From the NCBI GenBank assembly GCA_963920525.1, contig OY986437.1:116398715-116462714 (forward strand): DNA of 64,000 nucleotides. Reading direction: 5' to 3'. Source of the DNA: Dichetophora obliterata (lineage: Eukaryota; Arthropoda; Insecta; Diptera; Sciomyzidae). This document shows positions 23,491-35,239 of this stretch, piece by piece (the first letter of the stretch is position 1; every line of letters begins with the position of its first letter). The translations under genes and the position numbers were made by a program. Under the pieces are notes generated by a model that did not search any database, was not told where the DNA came from, and saw nothing but the letters and a program-made list of their open reading frames with translations.

Positions 23491-23926
23491 GTCATGGTGA
23501 TGAACTTTATTGCTTAACTGTAAGCGGGATGTGACAAAATCTGTTTTGTGCTGTTAGGAATCGATAGTTTTTTTTATTAGTGAAAGGTATTTACAGGTTT
23601 TCTAGAAAATTTAAAATTATAAAACAAGATATTTAATATAATTTAAAAATATAAACTATAATTTTGATTGAAATCATGTATTATTAAGAAACTAAAAAGT
23701 TTTAATAAATTGCTAAAAGTATATAATTTTATTAAAGTATAAAAATAAAAAATAAAAAAAGAAATTAAGTCAAATCGATAATATCAGACAGCATAGCAAA
23801 ATTGCGATTTCAAGACAGACAAGGTCAAGTTAGCAACATTTTTGTATCCGGACATCGGCGGAGTCGTGTGACAAACAAGGTCACATAACCAATAAAACAC
23901 CACTCCAATAAGTATATATATATAAT

Positions 23927-25604
23927 ACTAGCTGAACCCGGTGTGCTTCGCTACCCCCCTCGTATAAAATAAAATTAAAAGTATTTATATATTTACAAAA
24001 ATTTATTTATTTAATTAAACCAATTAGAATTCAGCACTGAATCGCATGTTATTTGCTTCATGCTCCCCCTTTTTATTTTTATACCAGTCAAAAAGCAGCA
24101 ATTACACAATCAGCTGTTTTGCAGTCAGTTGTGGGAGAATGAGAATGGGGTTACCCCACTCTCTATTTTAATTAACACGTATTATAAAATCAGCTGTTTT
24201 GAAGACAGTGGTGGAAGAAAGAGAATGGGGCTACCCCACTATTTTAATTAATATGCATTTTAAATTTGTGGTAAAGCCGTTAATAAACGTAGTAAAAAAG
24301 TAGGTGCAGAAGTGTGCATGGTCGAAAATATTATCATGTAATAAGTATTTCTGAGTCAAAGCTGATCGCTGTGAAAATTTAAGATCGGTTATCAGGTCCA
24401 GCCTCCAATATATTGCAAACAAAGGGGCGTGCTTCGCCCGCTTTTCTTTTGGTACGTATTTTTATTCATGCCAATACCATATATAGCAAATACTGCCGCC
24501 GTTGGTCAAAAAATGCCCAAGATATGACGATTTTAAATTTTGGGTTATATGGGCGAGGCCACGCCCCTTCGTCCACTCACAACTCTATATAGTCAAGAAT
24601 TTATTATTTCGTAAGAATATCCTATTGTGAAAATTTAATGACGATCGGTCCAGTAGTTAAGACTATATTACGATTTTTAATTTTCCTTAAAAGGGGCGTG
24701 GTCGCACCCACTTTTCTCCTGGTACGTATTCCTAACTATGCCAATACCATATGTACCAAATAGCATCAACGTAGGTCAAAAAATGCCCAAAATATGGCGA
24801 TTTAAATTTTTGGGTTATATGAGCAGTGCCACGCCCCTTTGTCCAATAAAAACTTCATATAGCCTATTATTATTTCCAGAGTCATAGTAAAATGCTGTGA
24901 AAGTTTCAGGAAGATCGGTCCAAGGGTTTGGCCTCCTATAAAGCACAAACAAACAAACAGACAGACAGACATTCATTTTTATATATATAGATTGAAAGCA
25001 GATTAATTATAATTAAAGTAAAATGGGGCGAAAAAGGGGGATTTGGTAATAAAAAAATCTATGGCTACCATACCTGTAGATAAAAAGTATATAAAACTTT
25101 AGGTAAATACATATTACAAAAAAGTATTTTGTATAGCAAACATTGTTGGTGGTATAAGTAAGTATTTGAATTAAAAAAGGGGGCGGTGAAGTGGGCGTGG
25201 TTCATAGTAATATGGCGACGTTAACAGTATTAAGAGCAATATACTACCAAATAAAAAATAATCCGTTGGAAGGAACAAATTTGTACAGAGAACAAAAAGT
25301 TTAAAACTTAAATTTGGCGTGAAAAGGGGCGTAAAAGGGGGCGTGGCGTAAGAAATGTTTATTTCTATCTCGCCTGGAGTATAATGTGTATACAATTTGA
25401 AGTAAATCTGTTAAAAACTATATGGGAGCCATTACATTATTTTAAAAAAGTGGGCGTAAAAGTGGGCGTGGTCGAAAAAAGTACCCTATTAATCATGCCA
25501 GAGTCCCAGTTAAATGCTGTGAAAATTTCAGGAAGATCGGTCCAGAGGTTTGGTCTCCTATAAGGTACAAACAAACAAATAAACAAACACACATTCCATT
25601 TTAT
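23927..25604 (+). mobile_element. Unclassified interspersed element with TATATATA flanks and modular interior
   Basis: It begins ACTAGCTGAACCCGGTGTGC after a (TA)n run and has two 3'-type ends, at about 24992 and 25604. Each end consists of GGAAGATCGGTCCA, then GTTTGG-CTCCTATAA, then (AAAC)n/(CAGA)n and TTTATATATATAGAT. Inside, a ~270-bp module starting GGGGCGTG at 24423 repeats at 24693; both copies carry GGTACGTATT, ATGCCAATACCATAT and GGTCAAAAAATGCCCAA. A third, more divergent part lies downstream. Elements with this start and tail are familiar from many arthropod genomes, but I cannot assign a superfamily from sequence alone. No transposase or RT is seen. Confidence 0.55.
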
Positions 25605-26049
25605 ATATATAGATATATCGTTCTGTCTTCCTGAAGCCGGAGGGATCCTGGCTTGACAGGGTGGTTACTCGACAAACTAGGTCAACTTCACCAAACCAAT
25701 TTTCATAAAACAAAGAAAACCAGTTGCGAACGCAGGCATCAAGACAAAATAGGTCTTATCGGTCACTCATATTAATATATTACAAATCGATCTAACGTAG
25801 TGTTTCAGGAGGCAAAAACCAAGACACCACGGTACCGTCGACCAATGTAGTCACATTCATCATGAAGATATAAGGCAATTGAAGATCCCAGCTTTAGGTC
25901 CATTCAGATTTTTTAGATGTTCATCCACCAAAATTATCCATTTCAAGCTTAGGTCCATTTATCCCTTTAGATTGTTATATTAATTTGTTTACAAATATCA
26001 CCAGATGCATCAGATATATGTTTGAGAGAACTTAATCATAATCAACGAC
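25605..26049. other. Noncoding stretch including probable LINE 3' UTR
   Basis: The LINE coding frame ends at 26065 (minus strand), so part of this stretch is probably its 3' UTR. No clear A-tail or target duplication was found. The 5' part (25615-25800) shows nothing recognisable. Confidence 0.35.
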
Positions 26050-26064
26050 GGTTCTGTAGGTATT

Positions 26065-27717
26065 CTATAATTTAATGTTTGAGTCCATGGATACACTTAA
26101 GGATATAACATCAGATACAAAATTAAAATCACCGCAAGCGCTTCTAAGAGGTTCATTTTGCAAATAATTAGTTCTACAAAAGTTCATGTGGAGTAACTCA
26201 AAAGATCTTCTAGGACGAAGAGAAATATTAAAATATATTTTACTCAATAAATATGGGCTGTTGACATATCCATGTAAAAGTTTTATAATCCAACAAGCAT
26301 TTATCATAATTCTCCTATTTTTTAAAGAAGGAAGATTTAAGAGTTGTAACCGATATTCATGAGCTGGTAAGTGAAAATCAGTATTACAATGAAAATAGCT
26401 TAAGCAAAACAAAAGAAATTGTTTCTGCACTGATTCAATGTCGTCTATGTAACAAACGTATCGTGGGCACCAAACAACTGAAGCATATTCTAAGATAGGC
26501 CGCACTAAGGAAGTGAATAAGGTTTTCGTTATGAATGGATCATTAAAATCTTTTGCCCAACGTTTAATAAATCCTAAAGTACTATTTGCTCTATTTATTA
26601 TTTTATTTACATGAATATTAAAGCGTAGTTTAGGATCCATTGTAACTCCAAGATCATTGAAAATATCTAAGGACTCCGATGGATAACCACAAATTTTGAA
26701 GGTACATTTAATTTGCGCGAGAAAGACATATGCTTGCATTTCTTCATGTTGAGGTTCATACGGTTCGTGTTGCACCAGTTATGAAGATGATCAATGTCAG
26801 CTTTCAAAAATACAGCGTCATTATCATTTTTAAAAGAAAGGAAGAGTTTGACGTCGTCAGCAAACATTAAGATGCTAGAATGCATTATGACAGATGGCAA
26901 ATCGTTTATAAAAAGTAGAAACAGAAGGGGCCTAAGATGACTTCCTTGAGGTGCTCCTGAAATAACAAGAAACTCATGTGATTTCTTGAGCTTAAAAATA
27001 ACAGATTGTGTTATATTGCTTATGTAAGATTCAATCCACTTTACCAACGGTATAGGAAATCCAACAAGATGTAATTTTAAGATCAATAGTTTGTGATTTA
27101 CAACATCAAAAGCTTTGCTAAAATCCGTGTAAATAAGGTCAGTCTGCATGCCTTTTCCAAAATTTTCTATAGTTTTTGATGTAAATGCGAGAAGGTTAGT
27201 AACAGTGGATTTTCCAGAAAGAAATCTATGTTGGAAAGGAGACATTAAATATTTAACGCTATGCGATAGTCGTGATGTAACAATTGCCTCTAAAAGTTTA
27301 GGCATAGCGCTTAATTTTGCGATGCCACGGTAGTTATCAATTAAAGACCTATTTCCAGATTTATACAGCGGAATAATAAATGAATGCTTCCAGGCTGCAG
27401 GAAAATAGCAGGATTTTAATGATGAAGTAAATAGTAAAGAGATTGGAGTTACTAATTCGTCACAGCAGTATTTTAACATACATGAAGGTATGTTATCAGG
27501 ACCACTTTTATATGATGATTTAATATTTTTTAAAAATGATAAGACTGTGTTAAGATCAGTTATTGGGAAATAAATATCACCAGATTGAATATTGAAAGGA
27601 TAACTTAAATAATCATAGGACGATGATGAATAAGTCATCTTGAAAAAGTCAGCAAAAAGATTGCAAATACTATTATCATTATCAGACTCAACAGAATTAT
27701 ACTTCATAAAAGAAGGA
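26065..27717 (-). pseudogene. LINE ORF2, reverse transcriptase and C-terminal part
   Basis: The RT frame (27717 to about 26690) contains GPDNIPSCMLKYC, NYRGIAKLSAMPKLLEAI, YTDFSKAFDVVNHKLL, GAPQGSHLRPLLFLLFINDL and the catalytic FADDVKLF box. It thus covers the finger and palm motifs of a LINE polymerase. Near 26690-26770 a frameshift moves the frame to the C-terminal region (LGFIKRWAKDF, YTSLVRPILEYASVVW-like), which ends at 26065. On its N-terminal side the frame runs into an inserted MITE at 27720; it continues on the far side of that insert as KRKIDS at about 28281-28300. It is nonfunctional because of the insertion and frameshift. Confidence 0.85.
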
Positions 27718-27741
27718 TACACGCTCAGAAATCTTGGATTA

Positions 27742-27975
27742 AATTCTAATCCAATCGTTGGAATCATGCATTTTTTAATACTTTTTGTATTAGAATTTAA
27801 TCCAATCGTTGGAATCATGCATTTTTTATACTTTTTGTATTAGAATTTAATCCAATCGTTGGAATCATGCATTTTTTATACTTTTTGTATTAGAATTTAA
27901 TCCAATCGTTGGAATCATGCATTTTTTATACTTTTTGTATTAGAATTTAATCCAATCGTTGGAATCATGCATTTT
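27742..27975 (+). repeat. 50-bp tandem repeat, five copies
   Basis: CCAATCGTTGGAATCATGCA occurs at 27751, 27802, 27852, 27902 and 27952, with near-identical spacers (TTTTTTATACTTTTTGTATT then AGAATTTAAT). The unit starts with the same ATTAGAATTTAATCC that forms the inner part of the MITE terminus, so the array probably grew from the terminal repeat. Near identity between copies points to recent expansion. Confidence 0.9.
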
Positions 27976-28030
27976 TCAGCGTTCGGCTTGGTTCGGCTCT
28001 TATGCATGTTTATCATTTCTTTATACATGT

Positions 28031-28104
28031 GGCTTCATAGAGCAGTTGGTAGAGCCAAATACTTAATAACCTTAACGTAGTGGGTTCGAATCCCACATGT
28101 TTCG
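28031..28104 (+). ncRNA. tRNA-like module (Lys-CTT-like) carried by the MITE, probably not a functional tRNA
   Basis: A-box-like TAGAGCAGTTGG (28038-28049) and a perfect B box GGTTCGAATCC (28083-28093) are spaced as in a tRNA gene. The T arm GTGGG/CCCAC is intact, and the anticodon region TACTTAATAAC recalls tRNA-Lys(CTT). The normal acceptor strands do not pair; instead ACATGTGG (28025-28032) and CCACATGT (28093-28100) are complementary and would compete with the T stem. Position 33 is not T. A run of T follows (28110-28119), which could end Pol III transcription. I read it as a decayed tRNA or SINE head captured by the MITE. Confidence 0.5.
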
Positions 28105-28874
28105 TTAATTTTTTTTTTGTCATAAATAGTTTAATACAGCATGTATTAAAATTAATTCCAATGAGAGAATAAAAATCAATTGTAATATATGTAGGGTATT
28201 AGATTGTAATACAATTCTGGTGTGGTCATATATACAATACAGTTTGTATTAGAATTTAATCCAAGATTTCTGAGCTGGTAGGAATCAATCTTACGTTTTG
28301 TGTTAACAAAGTTCCAGAAGGATTTAGCATCAGATTTGATGTTTAATTTTACTTTTGTTAAGTAGATATTATAGGATTGTTTGCATAACTGTTGGTAACT
28401 GTATTTAATCGAGGTATAGCATCCAAAATCGCATATGTTATGTGTTTTTTGATATTTTTTATAGTATTTAGATTTAAGTTTCTCATTTTTCTTAATTCAT
28501 TTGTATACCATACCGGACCCGATGACAAAAAGCCTTTCCTTTGCGGAACAGCTTTTAGAAAACAATCATTGAGCGTTCTATTAAACGCATATACTGCATC
28601 ATCAAGACTCTGAGAAGATAAACTATTTGTATTAATATTTAGAATAGAATTTCAGTATATATTAGACAAGTTATTCTTCAAAATCACGTAGTTTGTTTTT
28701 TTAAAGTTAAACTCAATAGGCGGTTGAGAATCATATTACTGCACAGATGGTTTTGGAAAATTTAAAATAATTTCTAATGTTGGATGATGAGAATCTTCGG
28801 GTGTAACCAGAGGATTTAATTTAGACACAGAAGCGATATTGCTGTCATCAAAAAACACCAGATCAAGCAAACGA

Positions 28875-29411
28875 TTATTTTTGTTTAAGATGCAGTTTAA
28901 TTGGAACAGGCCTTGGATTGATTGAGAGCTCGTTTAAAAAATAATTATCGAATGAACTTTCAGACGAGGGTAAACATATTCTAGGAATTTCAGAACAGCA
29001 GTTCCAAGAAACGTTTGGCAGGTTAAAATAACCATTTATTAAAATATTATCATTACATTGTAGTTTTGAGCAAACTTTACTAATAGAAGCCAAATGTTTG
29101 CTATAAACTTCTAAGGTAGAAAGGGGAGGTAGAATATATGAGCATGTAATAAAAAGGCTCAAGGAACCAAACTTAACATGAACACAACAGAATTCAATGT
29201 CCAAGGATTCTGGAATTAATAACTCTTCAGAGAAATGTGTCACTTTGACTGCAATCAACACACCCCCGCCTTTAGAGCAAAAACCAGGAATCGAGTTCCT
29301 ATCTTCGCGGTATATGTTAAATTTGTTGCACAGAATTTCAATATTTAGAGTGTTAGGTTTCAGCCAAGCCTCACTAAAAGCAATTATATTAAAGTGAAGG
29401 TTGTGACTCAA
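28875..29411 (-). pseudogene. LINE ORF2, APE-like endonuclease part
   Basis: Residues NIIAFSEAWLKPN (the ETWL-type active-site region), FCSKGGGVLIAVK and ILINGYFNLPNVSW (a GDFN-like motif with changes) identify the N-terminal endonuclease of a LINE ORF2. The usual SDH motif is not visible, as the frame ends early at SINPRPVP. It should join the RT part at 27717 through a linker that has accumulated stops (28280-28875). It is decayed. Confidence 0.75.
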
Positions 29412-29485
29412 TATTAATATATTATTTAGTTTTGTGTTAATGCTACGAACGTTTTGGTAAAGGATAAGGAACTGAAAGCAACAAT

Positions 29486-29797
29486 CTAGTTTTTTTGATT
29501 CTTGTTAAGAACCGGTAAAGTAGCCAAGGAAGTTGTAGGCTGAGATCTAGAAATAAATTCATGCACCATCGTATTGTCAGGCCAAAACTTTTGATCCAAT
29601 ACCTTGTTAAAAAGATCATCAGGCAAATATATTTTAAAAGAGGACGTAGCACGCTCGTATGAAAAATTGAATTTGTAAACAGAGATATTTGTATTTACAA
29701 AATCCAGCTTAGAGTTTATATAGAATAACACGTCTTCGCCGGATGTATCAGCTGCAAAAAGAGAAACAAATATAGATTTTGCAAGCTGAAGAACCAC
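29486..29797 (-). pseudogene. LINE ORF1 C-terminal fragment
   Basis: The 103-codon frame contains ADTSGEDVLFYINSKL, SSFKIYLPDDLFNKVLD and FWPDNTMVHEFISR. It resembles the C-terminal region of nucleic-acid-binding ORF1 proteins of insect LINEs, where a VxxFKI-like strand and a WPxxVxVxxF ending are common. It sits directly 5' of the endonuclease in the same orientation. The N-terminal zinc-finger part is missing, so the element is 5'-truncated. Confidence 0.6.
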
Positions 29798-30283
29798 AAG
29801 TTTTTATGAACAGGGGCTTTATTACTGCTGTTCGATATTTGTTTCGGTATCGCTCCTGTAGAAACCGAAATAATTTGAGAAGGAACCATTTGTCGAGGAA
29901 CTTTGTCAAAATTTCATTAACGAATGATATACGAAACGTTGGGATTTATCGTGCTGTATTGTTGCAGTTTAGCCTCTGAACAATCCGACGAATTACAACA
30001 ATCATGAATATCTCAAATTGTTGTAATGGAGTGGAAAAAGTTAGGCGCTGACAACCGCTGCTTTGCATTATATTTTGTATGAACTTTTTTTTAAGTCCAG
30101 CAGCTCATGCAGAAACTTCTTTCAAGAAATCATCACGTAAAGTTCGTCAATGATGTCGCGAACTACTGGGTAGGAATGAAGTTATGCAACATTGTATACA
30201 TGCAATTTCATGCAGGAAAGCAATAAAAATTATGCATGATGGCTTAAGTATTACTTTTTATTTTACATGTTTGTTATGAAATA
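29798..30283. other. Noncoding stretch
   Basis: Between the LINE and the Mutator-like element. Nothing recognised. Confidence 0.35.
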
Positions 30284-31462
30284 GGCTCTGTGAAATAAGG
30301 CCCCAAAATATGAAGCTTTATTTCATTATGAAATACCACCCTACGAAATAAAGCCCGAATTCAACGATTTAAGGCCCCAAAATTGGGGTTTTATTTTATT
30401 TTTAGAACAAGTTCTTATGAAATAAATCCAATATGATGCAATGAGGCCCCAAACTTAAACATGTCAGTTTTTTAAAAGGCTGCGCGAAAATGCGCTCCAT
30501 TGGGATAAAATACCCCAGTATTAAGAAAATAGCAACCCAAAATTTATGACGAATGACCCCCACAATAAATTTAAGTTCAAAGAGTTGTTTTCCTACTCGT
30601 AAAAGCGCTTGTGAAGTGCTTGTGAACGTCGCTAAATTTTGGCATGCCATTTCTATCGATTATACTATTTATCTTACCAAATTTAAAGATTTTTCTATGG
30701 GCAAAGTATGCAGTTATTAAAAAGTTTGTATTTAACAAATTCTAATACAAAAATTAATAAAAAAGATGCATTTAACTCAATATGTTAAACTATGTTTAAC
30801 ATACAGTGTTGCGCAAAACAATAGCAACAAAATCAGTACGCTGCTACAAAATCGTGTATCTTTTTAAATATTAGGTACACACAAAAATTATTATAGGAAC
30901 CAAAGCATATATTCATACATCCTATTTAAAACAAATCATATTCCAATTTGGTTTTGTTTTCTTTATTAAATTTAAAATTAATGTGATTTCATTCAATTTG
31001 TCTGAGAGCAAAACAAAAGCAACATAATTAATATTTGGTGTAAGATTCATTATTCTTGATAACCGCTGCACATCTGAGCGACATCGACTCTATTAAATTA
31101 GATATGTTGGTATTAGGTATATGTTCCCAATTAACTTTCAGGGCTTCATACAGTGCAGTCTTATTGGAAAACCTTTGACCAGAAGCTTTTACCTTCAAAA
31201 TCCCAAAAAGATTTTCAATGGGATTCAAGTCATTGTGACTGTGCCGGCCAATCAAGGACTTGAATCCCATTGCCTCTAATGTAATCTTTGATGAGCTTTG
31301 AAGTGTGCTTCGGGTCGTTGTCGGGCTGAAACGTTCACTGAAGCGACATATTCCACTCTGAATGTGGTTGCATCTTGCTTTCTAAAATGTCATTATATAC
31401 AAATCGATCCATAATTCCATCGATTTTTTGAAATGGTTCAACTTCATTATAGGAAAAACAAG

Positions 31463-34190
31463 TTTTATTTATTCAATCAATCAACTATTAACATTTATTG
31501 TTATACAGTTACTGTAAGTACATAATTTAATCGTAGGTTATAAAACTAATTCAGCATGATATCGTTTTTAAATGCTACCCTATTTTGGGTGATTTCAATC
31601 GAGCTGCAGATAATGTTGAACGTTTTGGTCATATTGTAAACCGGGTCACATTTGCCATAATTAGTTCTTCTGTAGGGTATATAGAACAATTGCCTTTGCC
31701 TAAAATTTCTTTCAGGTGCATAAAATTTGAAAAGAGATAGAAGTGGTGCACAATCAATATGATTCATCACTACATCCCGAGCAAATAAGGCGAGAAAATA
31801 CTTTCGCCGGAACTCCAAAGGCTTTAGTCCAAGAAGAGCACATCGCGCTTCATAGGAAGGCATAAAATCCTGTTGGAGCTTGCGAATTGCTAACCTAGTG
31901 AAACGCCTTTGAATATTTTCAATTCTTTTAATATGTATAGAATATTGAGGGTCCCAGATAACACAATTATACTCTAACAGCCCTATTCTGGTAAATTAAC
32001 AAATTGTTAACCAGTATTTTGAATATTTCTATGTGTTTGTTGTTTTCAATACAAAATTCAAAGCTAAAAAAACAAAATTTGTTAATGAAATTGTCAATAA
32101 CTGAAAAGCAGTTGACAATTTTTATCAAAATTTTTTATTTTTGAGCTTCAAATTTTGTTTTGAAATAAAAAAATTACAACAAACATATAGAAATATTCAA
32201 AATACTGGTTAACAATTTGTTAATTTGCCAGAATAGGGCTGTAAAACCGACCTTACAATTGAAAAGAAAATGGTTCTCATGGTAAAGGGATCGGAGAACT
32301 CTTTCTTATTGCGAGATAAAAATCCCATCATCGCATTCGCTTTTGATATAATAGCATCAAAATATTTGACAAAGCTTAACTTTCGCTCAAATAAAACCCC
32401 TTAGTCTTTCTTCAAGTCGACTCTCTCGATCAATACCGTATTAATACCGTAAGAACCTTCGAAAAGTTGATTCTTCATAGAAAAAGACATTGCATTACAT
32501 TTAGACACATTAAAATGCAATTTATTGGTCTCGCACCACAATTGGAGACTATCCATGTCACGTTGAAGCAATAGGGAGTCTTCGTGAGAGTTCACACATC
32601 TAAAGATCTTTACATCATCAGCATACATCAGGCACTCGGAAAAGCGAACATAATTCGGAAGATCATTGATAAACAGAACAAACAACAGAGGACCTAGGTG
32701 GCTACCTTGGGGTACCCCAGAATAACTGTCAATGTATTTAGATAAATTATTACCAATTTAAACATATTGTTGACGACCAACAAGGTAGCTCTCTAACCAT
32801 AGAAGTAGCGAGGAATGAAATCCGAGGCTGCTTAGCTTATTAATCAAAACAGAGTGTTGAACTCTATCGAAAGCCTTTGTGAAATCCGTGAATATGACTT
32901 CTACTTGATGACCTTTTTCCATATTATTGGACAGAAAGTGTGTAAAAAGAGTGGAGGTAGATTTACCTGACACAAATCCATGCTGCATCTCAGATAATCT
33001 GGGTTTAATGGAGTTTTAAATTTTATTTTTTACCAAAGATTCAAAAATTTTAGGAATAAGTGGTAATTTAGCTATCGGTCGATAATTTGCTATATTTTGC
33101 CTTTAAAAATTGGAGTAATTGCCGATATCTTCCAGGTGTCTAAAAATTTCCCTTCTCGGAGTGACATATTGAAAATATGAGTCAACGGCTTACACAAGGC
33201 AAAAGCACAGTTTTTAAGAAATATGGGCGGAATATTATCTGGCCCACAACCCTTTTTAACATCAAGACTTACTAAAGCTTCAAAGGCATCATACTCCAAA
33301 AAGGAGATGCAGCCAAAGTCTGAAATTGGAACATCAACGGGCGTAACACGATCATGATTGTTAGAAGCATTATCACAAGCATAATTTGATTGAAAAAAGA
33401 AAGCAAATAACTCACTAATATCTTGGAGGTTATCCGAACATTTATCAAGATAAAACATATTTTTAGGAAGGCCCCAGGCATTTTTTTTTTATTATTCAAA
33501 AAAATCCAAAATGATTTAGGATTACTTTTTATATTTGATTCTAAAGCAAGTAAATAACTTCTATACAAAAACTTTTTAAGACTCTCATAATTTGGGCGTG
33601 CCTGGCAATATTCACGACGGAATATATCATTTTTCTTAAATTAAATTTCTTATGTTTTTTATTAATAATATTTTTTAGGTTAGCAAGACGCTTATTACAC
33701 CAACAAGGCTTATTGCTCATGTGGACTTTTTTCAAAGGTACAAATTTCTGAAACGTCTCATTAATGACATTAATTAATAAATCAAAATTATCTTGTAGAC
33801 AATTACCAAAGATTGTGCACCAATTTATACTATATAAGTAATCTGATATTACAGTATAATTAGCCTTCGCAAATGCAAATTCAAAAACACTCTCACCATG
33901 GAGTGGATTTTTTAGAGCCAGAATATCAAATTGAACTAAAAGAGCAGTGTGATGGACGCTGTTATTAGACAAAGGGCAAATTGCTTCAGAACAGCATACA
34001 TTAAACTCTAAATCCGAAAAAACTAAATCTAATATATTGTTTAAGGCATTTCGAATAGAATTAATTTGATACAACCCAATAGATAGAATAGAATCTAAAA
34101 AATCTACTTCGGACCCATTAGCTGGTATGTTTAGAGTTAAAGCTGAAAAATTATCAGAATAGGTCCAGTTTACTTTGCTTAAATTGAAAT
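31463..34190 (-). mobile_element. 5'-truncated LINE inserted in the Tc1 transposase gene
   Basis: Minus-strand frames in order are an endonuclease C-terminus (34190-33541; IDFNLSKVNW, LDLVFSDLEFNV, SVHHTALLV), an RT N-terminus (33458-33090; KGCGPDNIPPIFLKNC, TWKISAITPIFKG), MQHGFVSGKSTS and FTDFTKAFDRVQH (32988-32758), FVLFINDLPNY and MYADDVKIF (32685-32401), and a C-terminal region (to 31546). Several frameshifts and stops separate them. The 3' end is an A/T-rich (TTATT)-type tail at 31465-31480. It belongs to the same LINE group as 26050-29797 and 42690-46372, and is itself split by a 264-bp MITE. Confidence 0.85.
31978..32241. mobile_element. TAA-flanked palindromic MITE inside the LINE
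   Basis: The ends are CAGCCCTATTCTGG (31978) and its complement (ending 32241), with arms complementary over about 60 bp with two or three mismatches. TAA occurs at 31975-31977 and 32242-32244. Deleting the MITE plus one TAA rejoins the LINE frame as SVLEYNCVIW, the expected (V)RPxLEYxxxIW motif, which confirms the boundaries. A three-base TWA target suggests PIF/Harbinger mobilisation. Confidence 0.85.
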
Positions 34191-35239
34191 CAATTTAAGT
34201 GCAGACCATAATGCCACCGCCTCCGTGCTTAAAATTTATTTTGCAGTTTTGGACTTCAAGTCGTGTACCTGGGTGGCGCCGTACCGTGCACATCCCATCT
34301 GAATTAATGAAGTTGAACTTTGATTCATCGCTATAAAACGGTTTTCGATTTTTGAACGGTCCAATTTAGGTGCTCTTTTGCAAGACAGTCTAAAAAACAA
34401 TAATTTGCAACTTGTTGTCACAATTTCAGACGGAATTGTTTAAATTGTAACACCTCACCTTGTTTTTTATGATTAGCTGTACGCAAAGATTTCTCTGCCG
34501 GTCTGTAACTTCTTTTATCGTTCTCAATGGCTCGTCATCAAACAGTGCTGCGATGGATATCTAAATCAAGAGTCCGAACAACCTCTTTGGATGTGGCAAA
34601 TGCATTTCGTTTGAACACGCCACAAATGTTCCTGTCATCCCGCAGCGATGTCTTCCGCGGCTGCCCTCTTTAATGTACCGTTGTTACGTCTTTTGTGATG
34701 GTAGATTTCTTTACTAATCTGCAAACTATTGACTGATTAATATCAAACTGTTTCACGTTAGATATTTGTGAATTTCCGTTTTTTTATTTGGAAATAATTT
34801 GCAATTTAAGAACTTCATAGTATTTAAAACGTGCCATTATAAATGGAACAGTCAATGTCACAACTAGCGCAAGAACAAAACTAAACTTAAATGTTTATGA
34901 CTTACAAACAACACGTGCTTTACAATAACGGAACTTTTACCAATAATTCTTGGAACTTCTGTTCTCTCTTTACATTTTTCAAGTTTTGTTGCTTTTGTTT
35001 TACTCTCAGACAAATTAAATGTAGCCACATTATTTTGAAATTTAATTAAAAAAAACAAAACCAAATTTGAATTTGATTTGTTTTATATATGATGTATGAA
35101 TATATGCTTTGATTCCTATAATCATTTTTTTGTGTCCCCAATATTAAAAAAGATACACGATTTTGTTGCAGCGCACTTATTTTGTTGCTATTGTTTTGCG
35201 CAACACTGTATAAAAAAGAAGCAATAGTATAAAATAATT

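Larger units (their letters stand above)
27720..28278. mobile_element. TA-flanked 559-bp MITE inside the LINE ORF2
   Basis: Target TA at 27718-27719 and 28279-28280 brackets inverted termini that share GCTCAGAAATCTTGGATTAA and a further 8 bp; the outermost three bases differ (CAC against CCA). Removing the element and one TA rejoins the host LINE frame as KIDS-YPSF-MK with no frameshift, so the boundaries are well supported. It contains five 50-bp tandem repeats that include part of the terminal sequence, and a tRNA-like module. A TA target suggests Tc1/mariner mobilisation. No coding capacity. Confidence 0.85.
26050..29797 (-). mobile_element. Non-LTR retrotransposon (Jockey/CR1-like LINE), interrupted
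   Basis: In minus-strand order, the element carries the C-terminal part of an ORF1 (29797-29486), an APE-type endonuclease (29411-28875), a decayed linker (28875-28280), a 559-bp MITE insertion (27720-28278), the reverse transcriptase (27700-26690) and a C-terminal domain (26775-26065). Its 5' end is truncated near 29797. It lies on the strand opposite to Hmgs, within the proposed Hmgs intron. Two related LINEs occur at about 31463-34190 and 42690-46372. Confidence 0.85.
31028..34836 (-). pseudogene. Tc1 transposase, broken by a LINE insertion and frameshifts
   Basis: The 5' half (34836 down to about 34193) starts MARFKYYEVLKLQI and soon meets a stop. It then contains the first catalytic region FYSDESKFNFINSDG, then VRRHPGTRLEVQN and HGGGGIMV. 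The 3' half (31462 to 31028) resumes with CFSYNEVEPFQKIDGIMDR, then FQPDNDPKHTSKLI (second Asp), WPAQS and DLNPIENLFGILKVK (third acidic residue), and ends SYTKY at 31028. About five bases of host sequence seem to be lost at the LINE junction. Frameshifts near 31330 and 31240 and several stops in the first half confirm inactivation. Motif order and spacing are those of Tc1 (DD34E). Confidence 0.85.
30804..35208 (-). mobile_element. Tc1-type transposon inserted in the MULE, itself interrupted by a LINE
   Basis: Long inverted termini (about 80 bp, starting CAGTGTTGCGCAAAACAATA at 30804 and ending with the complement at 35208) are flanked by TA at 30802-30803 and 35209-35210. The interior encodes a Tc1 transposase on the minus strand, cut in two by a LINE at about 31463-34190. 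Without the LINE the element is about 1.7 kb, normal for Tc1. Confidence 0.9.

Noticed and set aside
27742..27975. Regular array of five 50-bp repeats resembling a CRISPR array
   Set aside because: The whole unit is repeated with no unique spacers, there are no cas genes, and it lies inside a MITE in a eukaryotic genome.
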